Source of the DNA: Tigriopus japonicus
Lineage: Eukaryota > Arthropoda > Copepoda > Harpacticoida > Harpacticidae
Reading direction: 5' to 3'
Length of the DNA: 64,000 bases
NCBI GenBank assembly: GCA_010645155.1
Contig: CM021317.1
Span: 11,988,658 to 12,052,657 of the forward strand
Shown here: positions 50,437 through 61,249 of the stretch, piece after piece
Layout of the letters: each line of letters starts with the position of its first letter
Position numbering within the stretch: the stretch's first letter is position 1
Notes under the pieces: generated by a model
Databases searched by the model: none
Seen by the model: only the letters and a program-made list of their open reading frames with translations
Told to the model about the DNA's origin: nothing
Program-made: the position numbers and the translations under genes

Positions 50437-52627
50437 ATGGCGTTTCCCATGAATCACAAGACCATCTTTGTGATGGATCATCATCCAAATTTCTCCATGG
50501 CTTGCGATCAGGTCGACTTCGATTTTCACAAGGCCCGTGCCCCCAATGCAAACTATATTCCGGCTCCACCAGTGACCAAAACCATGTGGACGTGTGCGAC
50601 CGAGGCCGTCATGGAATATTGTCGGATCGTTTGGGACATCTTCCCGACCAATAAGCTCATTCAGTTCATTGTGGGCAACCAAGAAGGTCAAGTGATCAAC
50701 ACTTGGGCCAGTGAGGACCAGAATTCACGAGCCATTGCCAATGGTTTTGCCTCATGTGGTCGACCTGAATCCGAGTCGAAGAAGAAAGCCGCCGCTAATA
50801 AGAGTTACAGTCTTTTAAGGGCACTATTCAAGGCCATCGAGTCCTTGACTGAGCTCACGGACACCCAGAAAAAGGTTCAGATCAAGCATGCAGAGGAAGG
50901 AGGTCCGAAGCTCATCAATCGAGGTCGTATTGTGTGCATCACTCACATGCATGACGACAAGAAATTGAATCAATTGGTGGCGTCCTTCAAGGAGGAGTTG
51001 TCGGCCCTCAACCAGAAAGCAGCGAGCTCGGATACCTTGGTACCGATTAATGAGGTCACTTTGGAGGTGGTCCATTGCTATCCCAGTCACATGGACTGTC
51101 TTGTCACACAGTGCTCTGTACCTATTGAGGAATCGCCGATATTCAGCTATCAAGTGCACACGGTGGAAGCAGGACCCCCTTTGGTCAAGAAACTGCTTCA
51201 TCTCGCACATTGTCACTATCAATTGGCATCGACAACAGGTAAGCAAGTTATTTTTAATTAGTTTATGGCCAAGGTTCAATATCTTAATGACTGTTTAGTG
51301 ACTGGTATCCCGATGAAAGAGGAACAGAACGCCTCCTCCTCGGCAAATTATGACGTGGAACTGTTCCACAAGGCCGAAGTTCATGAGAAGCTCCTTCACC
51401 ATGGATCTGAGTTGGTTCAAGCCATGAAAGAAGGCAGTGATTACAAGACTGTCACTCTGAAATGGTGCACCCCACGGGGTTCGACCGCCGATTTGCATTT
51501 CTGCACGCAAACCGTGCGAATCACGCCCACCGATGTCAACAGTCGACCCTCCTCCTGTCTAACTAACTTCCTACTCAAAGGTAACTAAAAGTAATTCCTT
51601 TCCCTCTCTAACATTTTCAAACGATTCCATTTGTTATCTCCTAGGTCGGAGCGTGATGCTAGAAATGCCCAAAAAGAGTGGAACCAAGACCCTTTCGCAT
51701 ATGTTGACCTCTCATGGAGGTGAAATATTCATCCATACCCTCTCCATAAGTCGATCCATATTGGAAGATCCCCCATCAATCTCGGAAGGCCCAGGTGGGC
51801 GAGTTACAGACTACCGAATCACCGATTTGGGCGAGATCATGAAGGCCAATCGTTTGGCTCCATGGCCAGGCAATAATTTACAAGCCATCGAGAAATCCAG
51901 AGCCCGTCTTTCGCGATTCGTCCAAGTTTGTCCTCTCACCATTAGCTCGACCACCATCTTCAATATGGCCGTTTTGGAACCCATGCAACGGATCATCGTT
52001 CAAGAGGAACTCACCGATGAAGACGAGGCTGAATGTCGCAAGGCGATCTACACGTTGATTTCCATGGAAAACAAGGGTGATCCTCTACCCGTGCCCACGG
52101 TCACCTCCGTGTATGGCAAGGTGAAAACCTTGAAGAAAGACGAACAGTACAAGATGATGTTCACCGAGCTGGAGAAATTCCTTCTCAGTCATGCTCGAAC
52201 CGATCGACACAATAACGTCTTGAATTGCTTGCTCGAATGTCGGAACAAGCCCATTTTGGACCGACCCAAAGGGACCAATAACAAAGACGATCAAGTCGAG
52301 GTAGAAGTGGCCTTGGCCGAGATTGAGCGATATCAAGCCATGACTGAGCGGGAACGCTCGGATTTTAATATGTCTAGTGATGGTGTGTTGAGAGCCACAA
52401 CGGAGAGTCCCATGTCGCCCAATTCGGCCTCGGGACCACCTCCGAGTAAGAAGATCAAGTCGATGTTCCGCGGAGGCAAGTCTCTGTTGGATATTTGGAC
52501 CAATAAGGTGGAAAAGGAGCATTCCAAGTATCACGTGCCGTTTGCGGGCACTTTGACTTTTGGCGAAAAGGCGGCCTTGTACGTAAAATTGGACAAAGAG
52601 GGCGGGGATCCAGCAAACAAGATTTGA
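50437..52627 (+). CDS. INTS13: Integrator complex subunit 13 / Asunder (three exons, 688 aa)
   Basis: Exons 50437-51238, 51299-51580 and 51645-52627 join in frame to 688 residues, matching the family (about 690-706). INTS13 is part of the Integrator RNA-processing complex, and in flies Asunder recruits dynein to the nuclear envelope in meiosis. Conserved blocks are HKTIFVMDHHPNF, TKTMWTCATEAVMEYCRIVW, then IPMKEEQNASSSANYDVELF, LKWCTPRGSTADLHFCTQT, DVNSRPSSCLTNFLLKGRS, SHMLTSHGGEIFIHTLS, RSILEDPPSISEGPGGRVTD and YRITDLGEIMKANRL, a near-invariant order. The C-terminus carries a Lys-rich PPPSKKIKSM stretch and SLLDIWTNKVEKEHSKYHVPF (cleavage-module binding region). Both introns are about 60 bp. 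The start is 33 bp past the ARL16 stop. Confidence 0.96.
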
Positions 52628-53302
52628 ACCATGCCGATTATTAGGCTACCGCCTCGATTGAACTGTCCTCCGATTAAATATACGAATCAAATTGAATTTA
52701 TTTTAGCATCGTGTATCTCATATCTATGGTCGGTTCATGATTTCAACATAGCAAAGGAATCTGTATTAAGATTCAGGTCGATTCTTACGTTAAAGTTCGT
52801 TGGATTATTCGCTGACCCGTTTCAAGAATTCAAGAATTGAACTTACACATTGTTGGATGTACTTAGATTTCATAAAGAATGTTGTTCATCATTAAACCAA
52901 CAAATTCGACATTTTCGCGTTTTTAATGACCTGTGACATATTGCAGGTTGTCAGTCTGTTTTTTCTATGGTTACGCATCCGGTGCTCAACGTGCTCAACA
53001 TCGAATTTTATTTAGGCACGCCATTCATTCATTTATCAATCAATGGTCAAAATGATTATCTCTTTAATCACAAGCACTCTGAACTACATATTCAAGAAAT
53101 TCAGAGCCCTCACACATGCCAAATAACCGGATAAAGAAAAGAGATCGGCTACATCTTTAAGATCGGCAATCGTCACAATTACGTTTGACCTAATAAAGTT
53201 TCCGTTTTTGGCAAGCCTGCTGTTATGTTTCAAACCTCCGTTCCAACCAAAACAAGTGCCTAAATAACAATTCCAAGAAGTTCCGCGCCTCCTAGCTCCA
53301 CC
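52628..53302. other. INTS13 3' region and CENP-T promoter
   Basis: AT-rich spacer. No gene recognised. Confidence 0.5.
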
Positions 53303-55186
53303 ATGCCCACCACCGAACCCCTTGAGGACACGCCCATCACCAGCGGTCTCAAGAAGCACCAGATCCTGCGCGAATACCATGAGTTCATGTCCCAAGAGAC
53401 CCCTCGAACGGTGCTCGGCAACCTCATCCTTCATCGCAACGCCCCCGACGCCCCCAAATCACCTCCATCCGCCCCCAAAACACCCAAATCCCAACGTCGT
53501 CTCTCTCGCTCTTCAATCCCCGCCCGATTAATCCCCTCAAGTCCGGCTCAACGACGAACGAGCCGGAGAAAAAGTGGGCCTCTCACGGAAATGCCGTCCT
53601 CGCCTTTATTGGCCTCATTCTCAGAATCGAGTCTGGAAAATGTGAGGCCGGTGCGAACGAAGCGAAAAACCCTCCGGAAACCCGCCATGTACAGTCCGCA
53701 GACGGCTAGAACGTCCCAGAACCCAATGGAGGCGAGTTCCGAGGCATCGTTGAAGGAATTAGAGGCGGAATCCGGGTCTAAAGAAGCTTCTTTGCCGGAT
53801 TTTGAGCGAACCGCCGCCGATCAAGTTGTTCGGAGATTGAGAGGATCCAGACGGAAAAAGAAAGAGACGCCGGATTTCCGAGGAGCGGTCCGATCACAAA
53901 CCTTGGAGATGTCCTTGGAGATGACGGAGGATGAGGCCACGACCTCGGTTCTAAAGGGATCTCAACCGATACGAGGTCGTCGTCGAGTGGCGGTTGTGGA
54001 AGAAAAGCGATTTGACGGCGTAGTAGCGTCGCAAGAAACGCCCATGGAATCCGATGACGCGGTTCCGAATGAGAATGAAGACGATTATGAGCTCCCGTCG
54101 GCCATTGTAGGCCAAGATGGAGCCGGAATGTTGGCCGCATCCACCCCGAATGTGCTGACTTCCACGCGAATGATGGTTCAGGCCGATTTATCCGAAGTGG
54201 CTTCCTCGAGCGAACTCAATTCTTTGCGAGTTGAAGAAGGCACCAGTCAAGTGCGGCAAATTCGCCACCGAGCCTTGGATTTGGCAGCCAAAGCCGATCA
54301 ATTTGCCGATATCGTGGCCGCTCCTTCATCATTGCCAGTGGAGGATGATCCCGAGAATCAACCAGCCAGTCCATCGCTTCAAGACGGTCCGGATGAATCC
54401 ATTCGAGACGCGAGTCAATCATTCGCACGTCGAATGACGCGCTCGGCTCGAAAATCTGCCATCACACCCCGATCTTTGATGGCCCAATCCGGATTTGACA
54501 CGTCAGAGAAATTGGTCGAGGCCTCAGTGGAATCACTCATGACTGAAAATAAAGAGACACAACGCGACCAGGTTGCACCCGAGGTCCATGATTACAATGA
54601 TCCGGAAATTCGGAATGCGGTGAAAGTCATGCTCGGGGAGAAACTCGCCGATCGGACCTTTGTGAGCCAAGTTATGACCAACTTGGATCCGAAAGAGTCG
54701 GTTGATGAAGTGTTTAATAAACCCGTCACTCCTCCTCAGAAGCGAACCACGGCCAAAAAACGAGCTTATCAGCCTGATCCTCAACAGTTGTTCAATCGAC
54801 AAGACGTCAAGTTTCAGTTCCAGCGGTTTTCCAAGCAGAAGGTCACCAGTAAATGCATGCCACGTCTCATGGAAATCTCCGAGAGGTTTTCTCAGAAAGT
54901 CATCAAAAGTCTCAACCAAAGGATCGAAAACGACCCTTACCAGAGGAAAAATATCTGTTTGGCTGACATGAAGAGTATCATGGAAGAATTCGGATTCATT
55001 CCTGCGGAAGATCCTAGGAGTTCTCACTTGTTCAGTCTCTTGCAAGAAATCTTGCCCAAAGCGGAAGCGGATGTGGTGGTTCCTTATGCCTTGTGGAACG
55101 GAAAACCCAATCAAGGGACCCTACCCGAAGATGCATGGGACTCTTTGCCCAATCGAGGACAGAAAAGACAAAGAAGGAAACGCTAA
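53303..55186 (+). CDS. CENPT: Centromere protein T-like (single exon, 627 aa)
   Basis: The product is probably CENP-T, the histone-fold protein that bridges centromeric DNA (with CENP-W/S/X) to the NDC80 and MIS12 complexes. Evidence: the N-terminal ETPRTVLGNLILHRN recalls the CENP-T TPRTLLR start. A long disordered basic/acidic middle follows with many SP/TP sites (SPPSAPKTPKSQRRLS, TRSARKSAITPRSLM), as expected for CDK-regulated NDC80-binding tails. The C-terminal 130 residues form a helix-rich histone-fold candidate: CMPRLMEISERFSQKVIKSL, ICLADMKSIMEEFGFI, then LFSLLQEILPKAEADVVVPY, which parallels the vertebrate end where ...LPLEYRQLLIPCA... follows the fold. Only weak sequence identity is visible, so the call rests on architecture. 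Start ATG 53303 sits in a good context (CCACCATG). Confidence 0.68.
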   Translation: MPTTEPLEDTPITSGLKKHQILREYHEFMSQETPRTVLGNLILHRNAPDAPKSPPSAPKTPKSQRRLSRSSIPARLIPSSPAQRRTSRRKSGPLTEMPSSPLLASFSESSLENVRPVRTKRKTLRKPAMYSPQTARTSQNPMEASSEASLKELEAESGSKEASLPDFERTAADQVVRRLRGSRRKKKETPDFRGAVRSQTLEMSLEMTEDEATTSVLKGSQPIRGRRRVAVVEEKRFDGVVASQETPMESDDAVPNENEDDYELPSAIVGQDGAGMLAASTPNVLTSTRMMVQADLSEVASSSELNSLRVEEGTSQVRQIRHRALDLAAKADQFADIVAAPSSLPVEDDPENQPASPSLQDGPDESIRDASQSFARRMTRSARKSAITPRSLMAQSGFDTSEKLVEASVESLMTENKETQRDQVAPEVHDYNDPEIRNAVKVMLGEKLADRTFVSQVMTNLDPKESVDEVFNKPVTPPQKRTTAKKRAYQPDPQQLFNRQDVKFQFQRFSKQKVTSKCMPRLMEISERFSQKVIKSLNQRIENDPYQRKNICLADMKSIMEEFGFIPAEDPRSSHLFSLLQEILPKAEADVVVPYALWNGKPNQGTLPEDAWDSLPNRGQKRQRRKR

Positions 55187-55646
55187 ACTCATAGATATGG
55201 TTATGCTTTTTTTGTCGAAATGATGCTGTTTGTATTGTACATAAAACAACAAATTACTCAGCTATGATCTTAGCGTACCTTAATTTCTCTGTCCTTTTTC
55301 CTGTCTATCTTTCAAACGACTTATTACTGTTACTGGTAGTATAAAATATATTGAATGGTCAAGAACGAAAATTTGTCTTGTGTACTTTCAATCGATTCAT
55401 TTTACTAGGGTTAAGAGAGTGATGAGCCAAAACTTCCGAATGATAAATACAACGGAAAGCCTCTGCTTTGGCCCATTAACAGGTTCATTTGCATTCAAAT
55501 CGCCCGATATCTCTACCAAGATGTCTAATCTACGAGTTTTGAGCCATTGTTGAGCACTGCTTGCTCACAATGGGTGAAATTTGATGTTTCCTCAAGAGTG
55601 ATCTATCTTCTGGAAACATTCATTGACGCTTTGAGATCAGGAGAGA
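55187..55646. other. Spacer, promoter of the Gly-Tyr-rich gene
   Basis: AT-rich with no gene recognised. Confidence 0.5.
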
Positions 55647-57575
55647 ATGTACGTACACGCCAACGTTCTCCCGGTTCTCTTGGCGCTTGTGGCTTCAGCC
55701 TTCGCCCGCCAAGATAATTGGCTTTGGACCAAAGATACCTGCAAGGTCGGCAATGTCACGGATGCCATTTGTTGCGACGATACTCATTGCGGCGGATTGA
55801 GCTCTGCCCAATCCTGCGCATCAGACTACACTTGCTCGTGGAACGAGGCCGAGAAAAAGTGCACAGAGAGCCGAGACCGGAAGAATAATGTCTGTTGCAA
55901 GTCTGAAATCTCCCAACACTGCCACTACGTTCTCCAAGGCCTCTGTCCCACCCATTTTCAAGTTAAGGCAGGATGCTGTGACCCTAAATATACCAAATAC
56001 GAAGGGGTACTTCAAGTAACGCAAGAAGATCACGTGTGCTGTTCGAAGCCTTGCGAGCAATCCTATGCCAATCGATGCAAGGTTCCCAACTCCTGTCCTC
56101 CCGAGGCCCGAACTTTGGGAGCTTCGAGCTACTTCAGTCCCAATATCAACTTCGGCTTTAATACCAAGATTCAATCCCATCTGGTCCCCACTCAAGGTTA
56201 CGTCATTCCCTACAGTGGCTTCGAGAAGAACCCCGCCCATTTACCTCATGATGGGGCTGGCAAGGAAAAGGCCAAGGAAGTGACCGTGGATGACCTAGTG
56301 GATTCCATGATTCAAGCCTTGACCATCGATACCAAGGAAGGATACCGCCAAGATCCGCATTCGAGCTCTAATTTGCCACCCGGTCACCAATTTGGCCCAT
56401 ACGGATATCCCTATGGCTACGGGGGTGGTTACGGAGGTTACGGTGGTGGGTATGGCCATTCCTATGGAGGCGGTCATGCTCACGGCGCCTATGGTGGTTA
56501 CGGAGGTCAATATGGTGGTGGTCATTCTCACGGGCCTTACGGTGGCTTTGGAGGTCAATATGGTGGTGGATATGGTAGCCAATATGGTAGCCAATATGGT
56601 GGTGGACATGATCAGGCCTATGGCGGTTACGGAAGTTCTTATGGTGGTCATGACCACATTGGTTATGGAGGAATTGGTCATCATGGAGGCTATGGAGGCC
56701 CGTATGGTGGATACGGAGGATACTCGGGAGGTCATGGTGGTTACGGTAGTTACTCCGGAATTCACGGACCCCATGGAGGTTATGGTGGCGCTCAATATGG
56801 AGGATATGGCAGCCGTCGGGGAAGCTCCTATGGTGGGGGATACGATGATCATGGTTATGGAGGATATAATTCCGACAATTCATACGAAAGCGATTGGGAT
56901 GATCACGAAGGAGACTCCAAAACTTCCGCCAACCGAAACCAACAAGGTGGAGGCTCTAGTGGAGGAGACAGCTTTGATAGCCGCCCCAAACGAAGTGGAG
57001 ATCGATACGGCTCCAACGATGATGGATACGGAGACTACGGTGGCGAGGACTATGGCCAATCTCGTTATGGTAACTCTGGTTATGGAGGTTCCCGATTTGG
57101 TGGAGGCTACAGGAACAATCGCCGAGGAGGTTACGGTAATAATTATGGCGCTCATGGCAATCGATACGGGTTTGGTGGGGGCTATGGTTATGGCGGTGGA
57201 TACGGGGGAGGGTATGGCGGTGGATATGGGGGTGGTCATGGATATGGCGGTGGATATGGGGGTGGTCATGGATATGGCGGTGGCTATGGGTACGGCTACT
57301 CTCCGTACGGATATGGCTCCGTTTATGGCAGTGGTTCTTCGGATTCTTTTGGTCGTGAAGAAGAGACCTATATTGGACCCGGTGGATATGGCTATCAAGT
57401 GAAGACCAAACCCAACTATTACGGCTATGGTCCCAGTACCTACAAACGCCCCATCTATCCCGTCCATAACCAACATCAAGCCACCTACGCCCAAGTGCCC
57501 AGTTCTCCACATCATACCAGTCAACCCGTCCATGGGACGCCTTCCTATGGAACCCCAAGTTACTCTGCTTATTAG
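55647..57575 (+). CDS. Secreted Cys-rich and Gly-Tyr-rich structural protein (642 aa)
   Basis: Single exon. Signal peptide MYVHANVLPVLLALVASAFA (residues 1-20), then a compact domain (about residues 32-155) with 18 cysteines, several as CC pairs (ICCDD, NVCCKSE, AGCCDP, HVCCSKPC). A short linker with an amphipathic VDDLVDSMIQALTID helix follows. Residues about 240-570 are dominated by GGYG/GYGG/YGGGHGHG repeats rich in Gly, Tyr and His, broken by an acidic-basic patch (SDWDDHEGDSK...RPKRSGDRYG). The tail is Pro/Tyr/His-rich (YKRPIYPVHNQHQ, GTPSYGTPSYSAY). This looks like an extracellular matrix, cuticle, silk or adhesive protein, in which Tyr and His could crosslink or bind metal. AATAAA follows 90 bp after the stop. 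No family is recognised. The internal DNA repeats make assembly errors possible. Confidence 0.85.
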   Translation: MYVHANVLPVLLALVASAFARQDNWLWTKDTCKVGNVTDAICCDDTHCGGLSSAQSCASDYTCSWNEAEKKCTESRDRKNNVCCKSEISQHCHYVLQGLCPTHFQVKAGCCDPKYTKYEGVLQVTQEDHVCCSKPCEQSYANRCKVPNSCPPEARTLGASSYFSPNINFGFNTKIQSHLVPTQGYVIPYSGFEKNPAHLPHDGAGKEKAKEVTVDDLVDSMIQALTIDTKEGYRQDPHSSSNLPPGHQFGPYGYPYGYGGGYGGYGGGYGHSYGGGHAHGAYGGYGGQYGGGHSHGPYGGFGGQYGGGYGSQYGSQYGGGHDQAYGGYGSSYGGHDHIGYGGIGHHGGYGGPYGGYGGYSGGHGGYGSYSGIHGPHGGYGGAQYGGYGSRRGSSYGGGYDDHGYGGYNSDNSYESDWDDHEGDSKTSANRNQQGGGSSGGDSFDSRPKRSGDRYGSNDDGYGDYGGEDYGQSRYGNSGYGGSRFGGGYRNNRRGGYGNNYGAHGNRYGFGGGYGYGGGYGGGYGGGYGGGHGYGGGYGGGHGYGGGYGYGYSPYGYGSVYGSGSSDSFGREEETYIGPGGYGYQVKTKPNYYGYGPSTYKRPIYPVHNQHQATYAQVPSSPHHTSQPVHGTPSYGTPSYSAY

Positions 57576-57664
57576 ATTGTATCCGTTTGACTTGTTTTAT
57601 TCCTCACGAAACCAAATTATTTTACACCTATGTTATTTACATCTTTTATGTTTGCCTTGGCGAA

Positions 57665-57670
57665 AATAAA
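57665..57670 (+). terminator. Polyadenylation signal of the Gly-Tyr-rich gene
   Basis: AATAAA 90 bases after the stop codon. Confidence 0.65.
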
Positions 57671-58538
57671 TTTGAACAAAGCTTTCTTGTTTACTTACAG
57701 TTAGTTACAGTTTTATTAAGGCACAAAAAGAAAAAATCTTAAATTTACATTTCAATATCTTGCTTTCTGGAAAGTAAGAACTGGCCGCCAAAGTTTGATG
57801 TCGAGAGTGCGCCTTTTCTTCCCGTTTGACTTTTCTGTTTGGCAGATTGGGTTGAATTTGTTTGACACTGTTGAAAAGAAAAGAGAAGGTTGTGGAGGCG
57901 TTAAATGTCTGAAATGAGAAATTGGAATCGGGTTGGAAAAAACAGCTTTAAAAAAGAACGGAATAAACTGTTCGAAGGCGTAAAAGAAAAAAGTATAAGA
58001 ATCATGGAACAGAAGTAGGACTTTGAAAAACATGTGGTTCTGTTGCGGACACTATTTTCCCGGTCAAAAAGCCTCCTCCGTCGTTCTGCAAGTCATGTAA
58101 AATAATATACTGTATGCATAGAAATAATGAATTACTGACTTTTACTCAGTAAGCTACACATTATAATGCATATGTATCTTCATCAGTGAAGTAACTTGAG
58201 TGAATGAAAAGTAATGAGTAAGGTCCAAAGTCTTTATACAATTTCCGGTTGAGCTTTCATCATCAAAACCTCCAAAATCCCCAGAACCTGAACTATTTGC
58301 CTCAAAATCCTTGGCTCTCTGGCTCATTCTCCGAAATATTTCAGCAGGCCTGCCAACTGAAACAGCGGAATTTTCGCGCTCGAGCAGGATTTCGGTGGGA
58401 TTGTTGTGCCCGACTGCCCGAAATGGCCCAAAAGCCCGATTTTTCCCAACGTCAGCTTCAGTTTGAGAGAGTGAGCGGAGGTCGTTTTCAAACCGGATGA
58501 AGGTGCAATTCGGGAGGAGCGGGATCTAAGTGCGTGCA
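57671..58538. other. Spacer upstream of PPM1D
   Basis: AT-rich, with only short frames on both strands. The last 200 bp probably holds the PPM1D leader. Confidence 0.45.
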
Positions 58539-61249
58539 ATGTCTCCCTCGATCGGCGTGAACCTCCGGGTCACCGCCCACTGTCATCAAGGTGACCGCAA
58601 ATACATGGAGGACGTGTTCTCCGTGGCCTACCAACAAACCGACGACCAACAAGACCTCGAATTCGCCTTCTTCGGGATCTTTGATGGACATGGAGGCCGA
58701 GAAGCCGCTCTCTACGCCAAAGTGAGTTCGTTAGGATGGTCTTTGGAAGGGGATGGAAAGTTCTTCTAACGGTCTAGTAGAGATGGATCGAGAGAATTCC
58801 TCTCGAAAGATTTGTTTGGCCCTTACCATACTTGCAAATTTGCGATTTGCTAAAAATCTGAAGGCCATGTTGATTCGCTGTATAGGAAAGAAGATCAAAA
58901 TAGTACTAGTCAAGGAGTTTCAGGTTCAATCGCCGATGTTGATAAATAGATATCGATATCCAGTGTTCAAGTAAAATTTAACCAATTTCACGCTCATGGT
59001 TAGTGAGTTGGGATGCAATTGGAGCAGTCCTTTAGTAATGAAGTCTAACATATTGATGCATCTTGAAATCCGAAAACCACGGTTGCTCAGAAAAGGGTTG
59101 TAACTAAACTTTTTGCCTTTCAGGACCATCTGATGGATTCCATCACCAAACAGAAGCAGTTTTGGTCCGACGATGACGATAGCGTGTTGAAGGCCATTCG
59201 CGAAGGTTTTCTTTCCACTCAACAAGCCATGTGGGCGGATTTGCCCAATTGGAAGAAAACTGCTTCGGGTATGCCTTCTACGGCCGGAACCACGGCTTCT
59301 GTTTGCTTCATCAAACGCGGCAAGCTCTTTATTGGCCATTGCGGAGACTCCGGGATCGTCATGGGTCAACGCGATGCTTTCAATCCAACCAAGTGAGATC
59401 GAGTTTAAGTAATATATTCTGATCTAGCTCTGGACGAGTTTGTGTTTTGGCCTTTCAGATGGAAAGCTAAACGTTTGACCACTGATCACAAACCCGAGAG
59501 CGATGAGGAGTTGGCGAGAATTGAGAGTGCCGGTGGAAAAGTGGTGAATAAGTCAGGCGTGCCCAGAGTGGTTTGGTATCGACCCCGAGGAGGACATCAA
59601 GGCCCGGTGAGGAGGTCCACGCCGATTGATGAGGTCCCATTTCTGGCCGTGGCTAGAGCTTTAGGTAAGTCATTTTATACTTATCAATAAACACACAAAC
59701 ACAAGTGTAAATCTGTGATTAGATCATACACATGACCAAGCAACTTTTTTTGTTCGACCTTTAACTATCCTTAAATTATTGAAAGCATCAGACAGAAAAA
59801 TATTAAACTTAAGTTTAACATAACATTTCCAATTTTAAAGGAGACTTGTGGAGTTACAACGCTAAAGATGATGTATTCATTGTTTCACCGGACCCGGATT
59901 TGCATGTAATTGAGCTCGATTCCTTGAAAGATCGTTGTCTAGTCCTAGCTACTGATGGGGCATGGAATGTCCTCTCACCAGAAATGGCGGTTCAAGGGGT
60001 GTTTGAAGCGGAAAGAAACAATGAGCGACATATGATCAATCCTCAAGGAGGCCACAATTGGATCAACCCTTCCAAGAGGCTTGTGGATCAAGCCCTAGAT
60101 AGGTGGAGCATGTGCAATCTGCGTGCAGATAACACCAGCATTGTGACTGTAATGCTTGATCCTCCTGGTCCTCCTCGAGCTCAAGTCTTGAGGAAACTTC
60201 ACGGCCTTTCCGCTTCTCAAAGCACTGGCAGTTTAACCTCTCTAATGAGCTCAGAATCGATAGATGACAACAGCGCCGCTCCTGCATTACCCCCGAAACC
60301 CAATGGTGTAGCCATTATATCCAGGTGTCCCAATTCCAAATTGGATGGCGAGAAACAAGGCACCAATTTAGTTGGCAATCAACGTCTTATTAACCCGGAC
60401 TCCATGGGTCCCAGAGCAACGCCTCCGTCCCTCCTCCAGCGGAAGAAAATGTTCAAGCCTTTAAGGTTGGGGGGCTCAAGTCCCTCGAATAACGCTTTTG
60501 TTCCCTCTTCGTTCAAAAACCGGCTCAAAATCCAGAAAGAACGAGCTGTATCACCACCTACTATTGGCTCTCTCTGCGCCAGTGATCGTGTCCAACCAAG
60601 TTCGAGTTCCTCCTCTCAACCAGACACAATCCCTCCTAAACGAGTCTCAGACGAACCCCTCAACCAGATTCAGTGTAATGATGTTTCTAGCACAGATCAT
60701 GTCCCATCCTCTTCCCCCAGTCCGCCTCCTCTTCCTGGACGCAATTTGGATCACAAGTTCGTAGCCACAAAGAAAAAGGTCGTGACCGGTGTGGCTACAA
60801 ACGTTCTCGTGAAGCAACCTCGACGCTCCATTGTACCTGAATATATCAGTGATTCCGAAAACGTACCATCCCCAAACAAGCTTGTACGCACTCCTGTGAA
60901 GACGCCCAAGAAACGCCCTTTTGCTCAACAGAATAATCCTGGCGGGATCTTAAAGAACGCCATGACATCTCCGGTCTCAAAATCACGGGTTCTCCGCTCT
61001 GCTCAAAAAGAGAGCCAAATGACACGCGTCACTCGGAGTTCAGGACAGTTCCAAACTGCTATCAATAATACTTCCCTAACGTCCGATAACGTACTGAAAC
61101 GCAAACGGCGTTCTCTGGACCATAATATGCCTTTACAAAGATCCTCTTCGATCTCTACGCACACGCGAACCCGTCAACAAAGTTGTTCGGCCATTCACCA
61201 TTTACCGGGAAGTGCTGCCAAGAAAGCCCGCATCCTCCGGAATAAATGA
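58539..61249 (+). CDS. PPM1D: PP2C-type protein phosphatase PPM1D/WIP1 (four exons, 688 aa)
   Basis: Exons 58539-58721, 59124-59392, 59459-59664 and 59841-61249 join in frame to 688 residues. It is a metal-dependent Ser/Thr phosphatase which, in vertebrates, reverses ATM/p53/p38 signalling after DNA damage. PP2C motifs are [19 protein letters not shown] (metal Asp), [55 protein letters not shown] and [10 protein letters not shown]. The WIP1-specific basic loop [19 protein letters not shown] followed by [17 protein letters not shown] distinguishes it from other PPM members. The C-terminal about 340 residues are disordered, Ser/Pro-rich and end in a basic, probably nuclear-localising segment (KKARILRNK). 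Start ATG 58539; a longer in-frame reading begins at GTG. Confidence 0.96.

Noticed and set aside
56392..57402. Long frames in other phases and on the minus strand across the Gly-Tyr-rich gene
   Set aside because: Shadow frames caused by the GGNTAYGG repeat composition; rich in Met/Thr/His with no domain.
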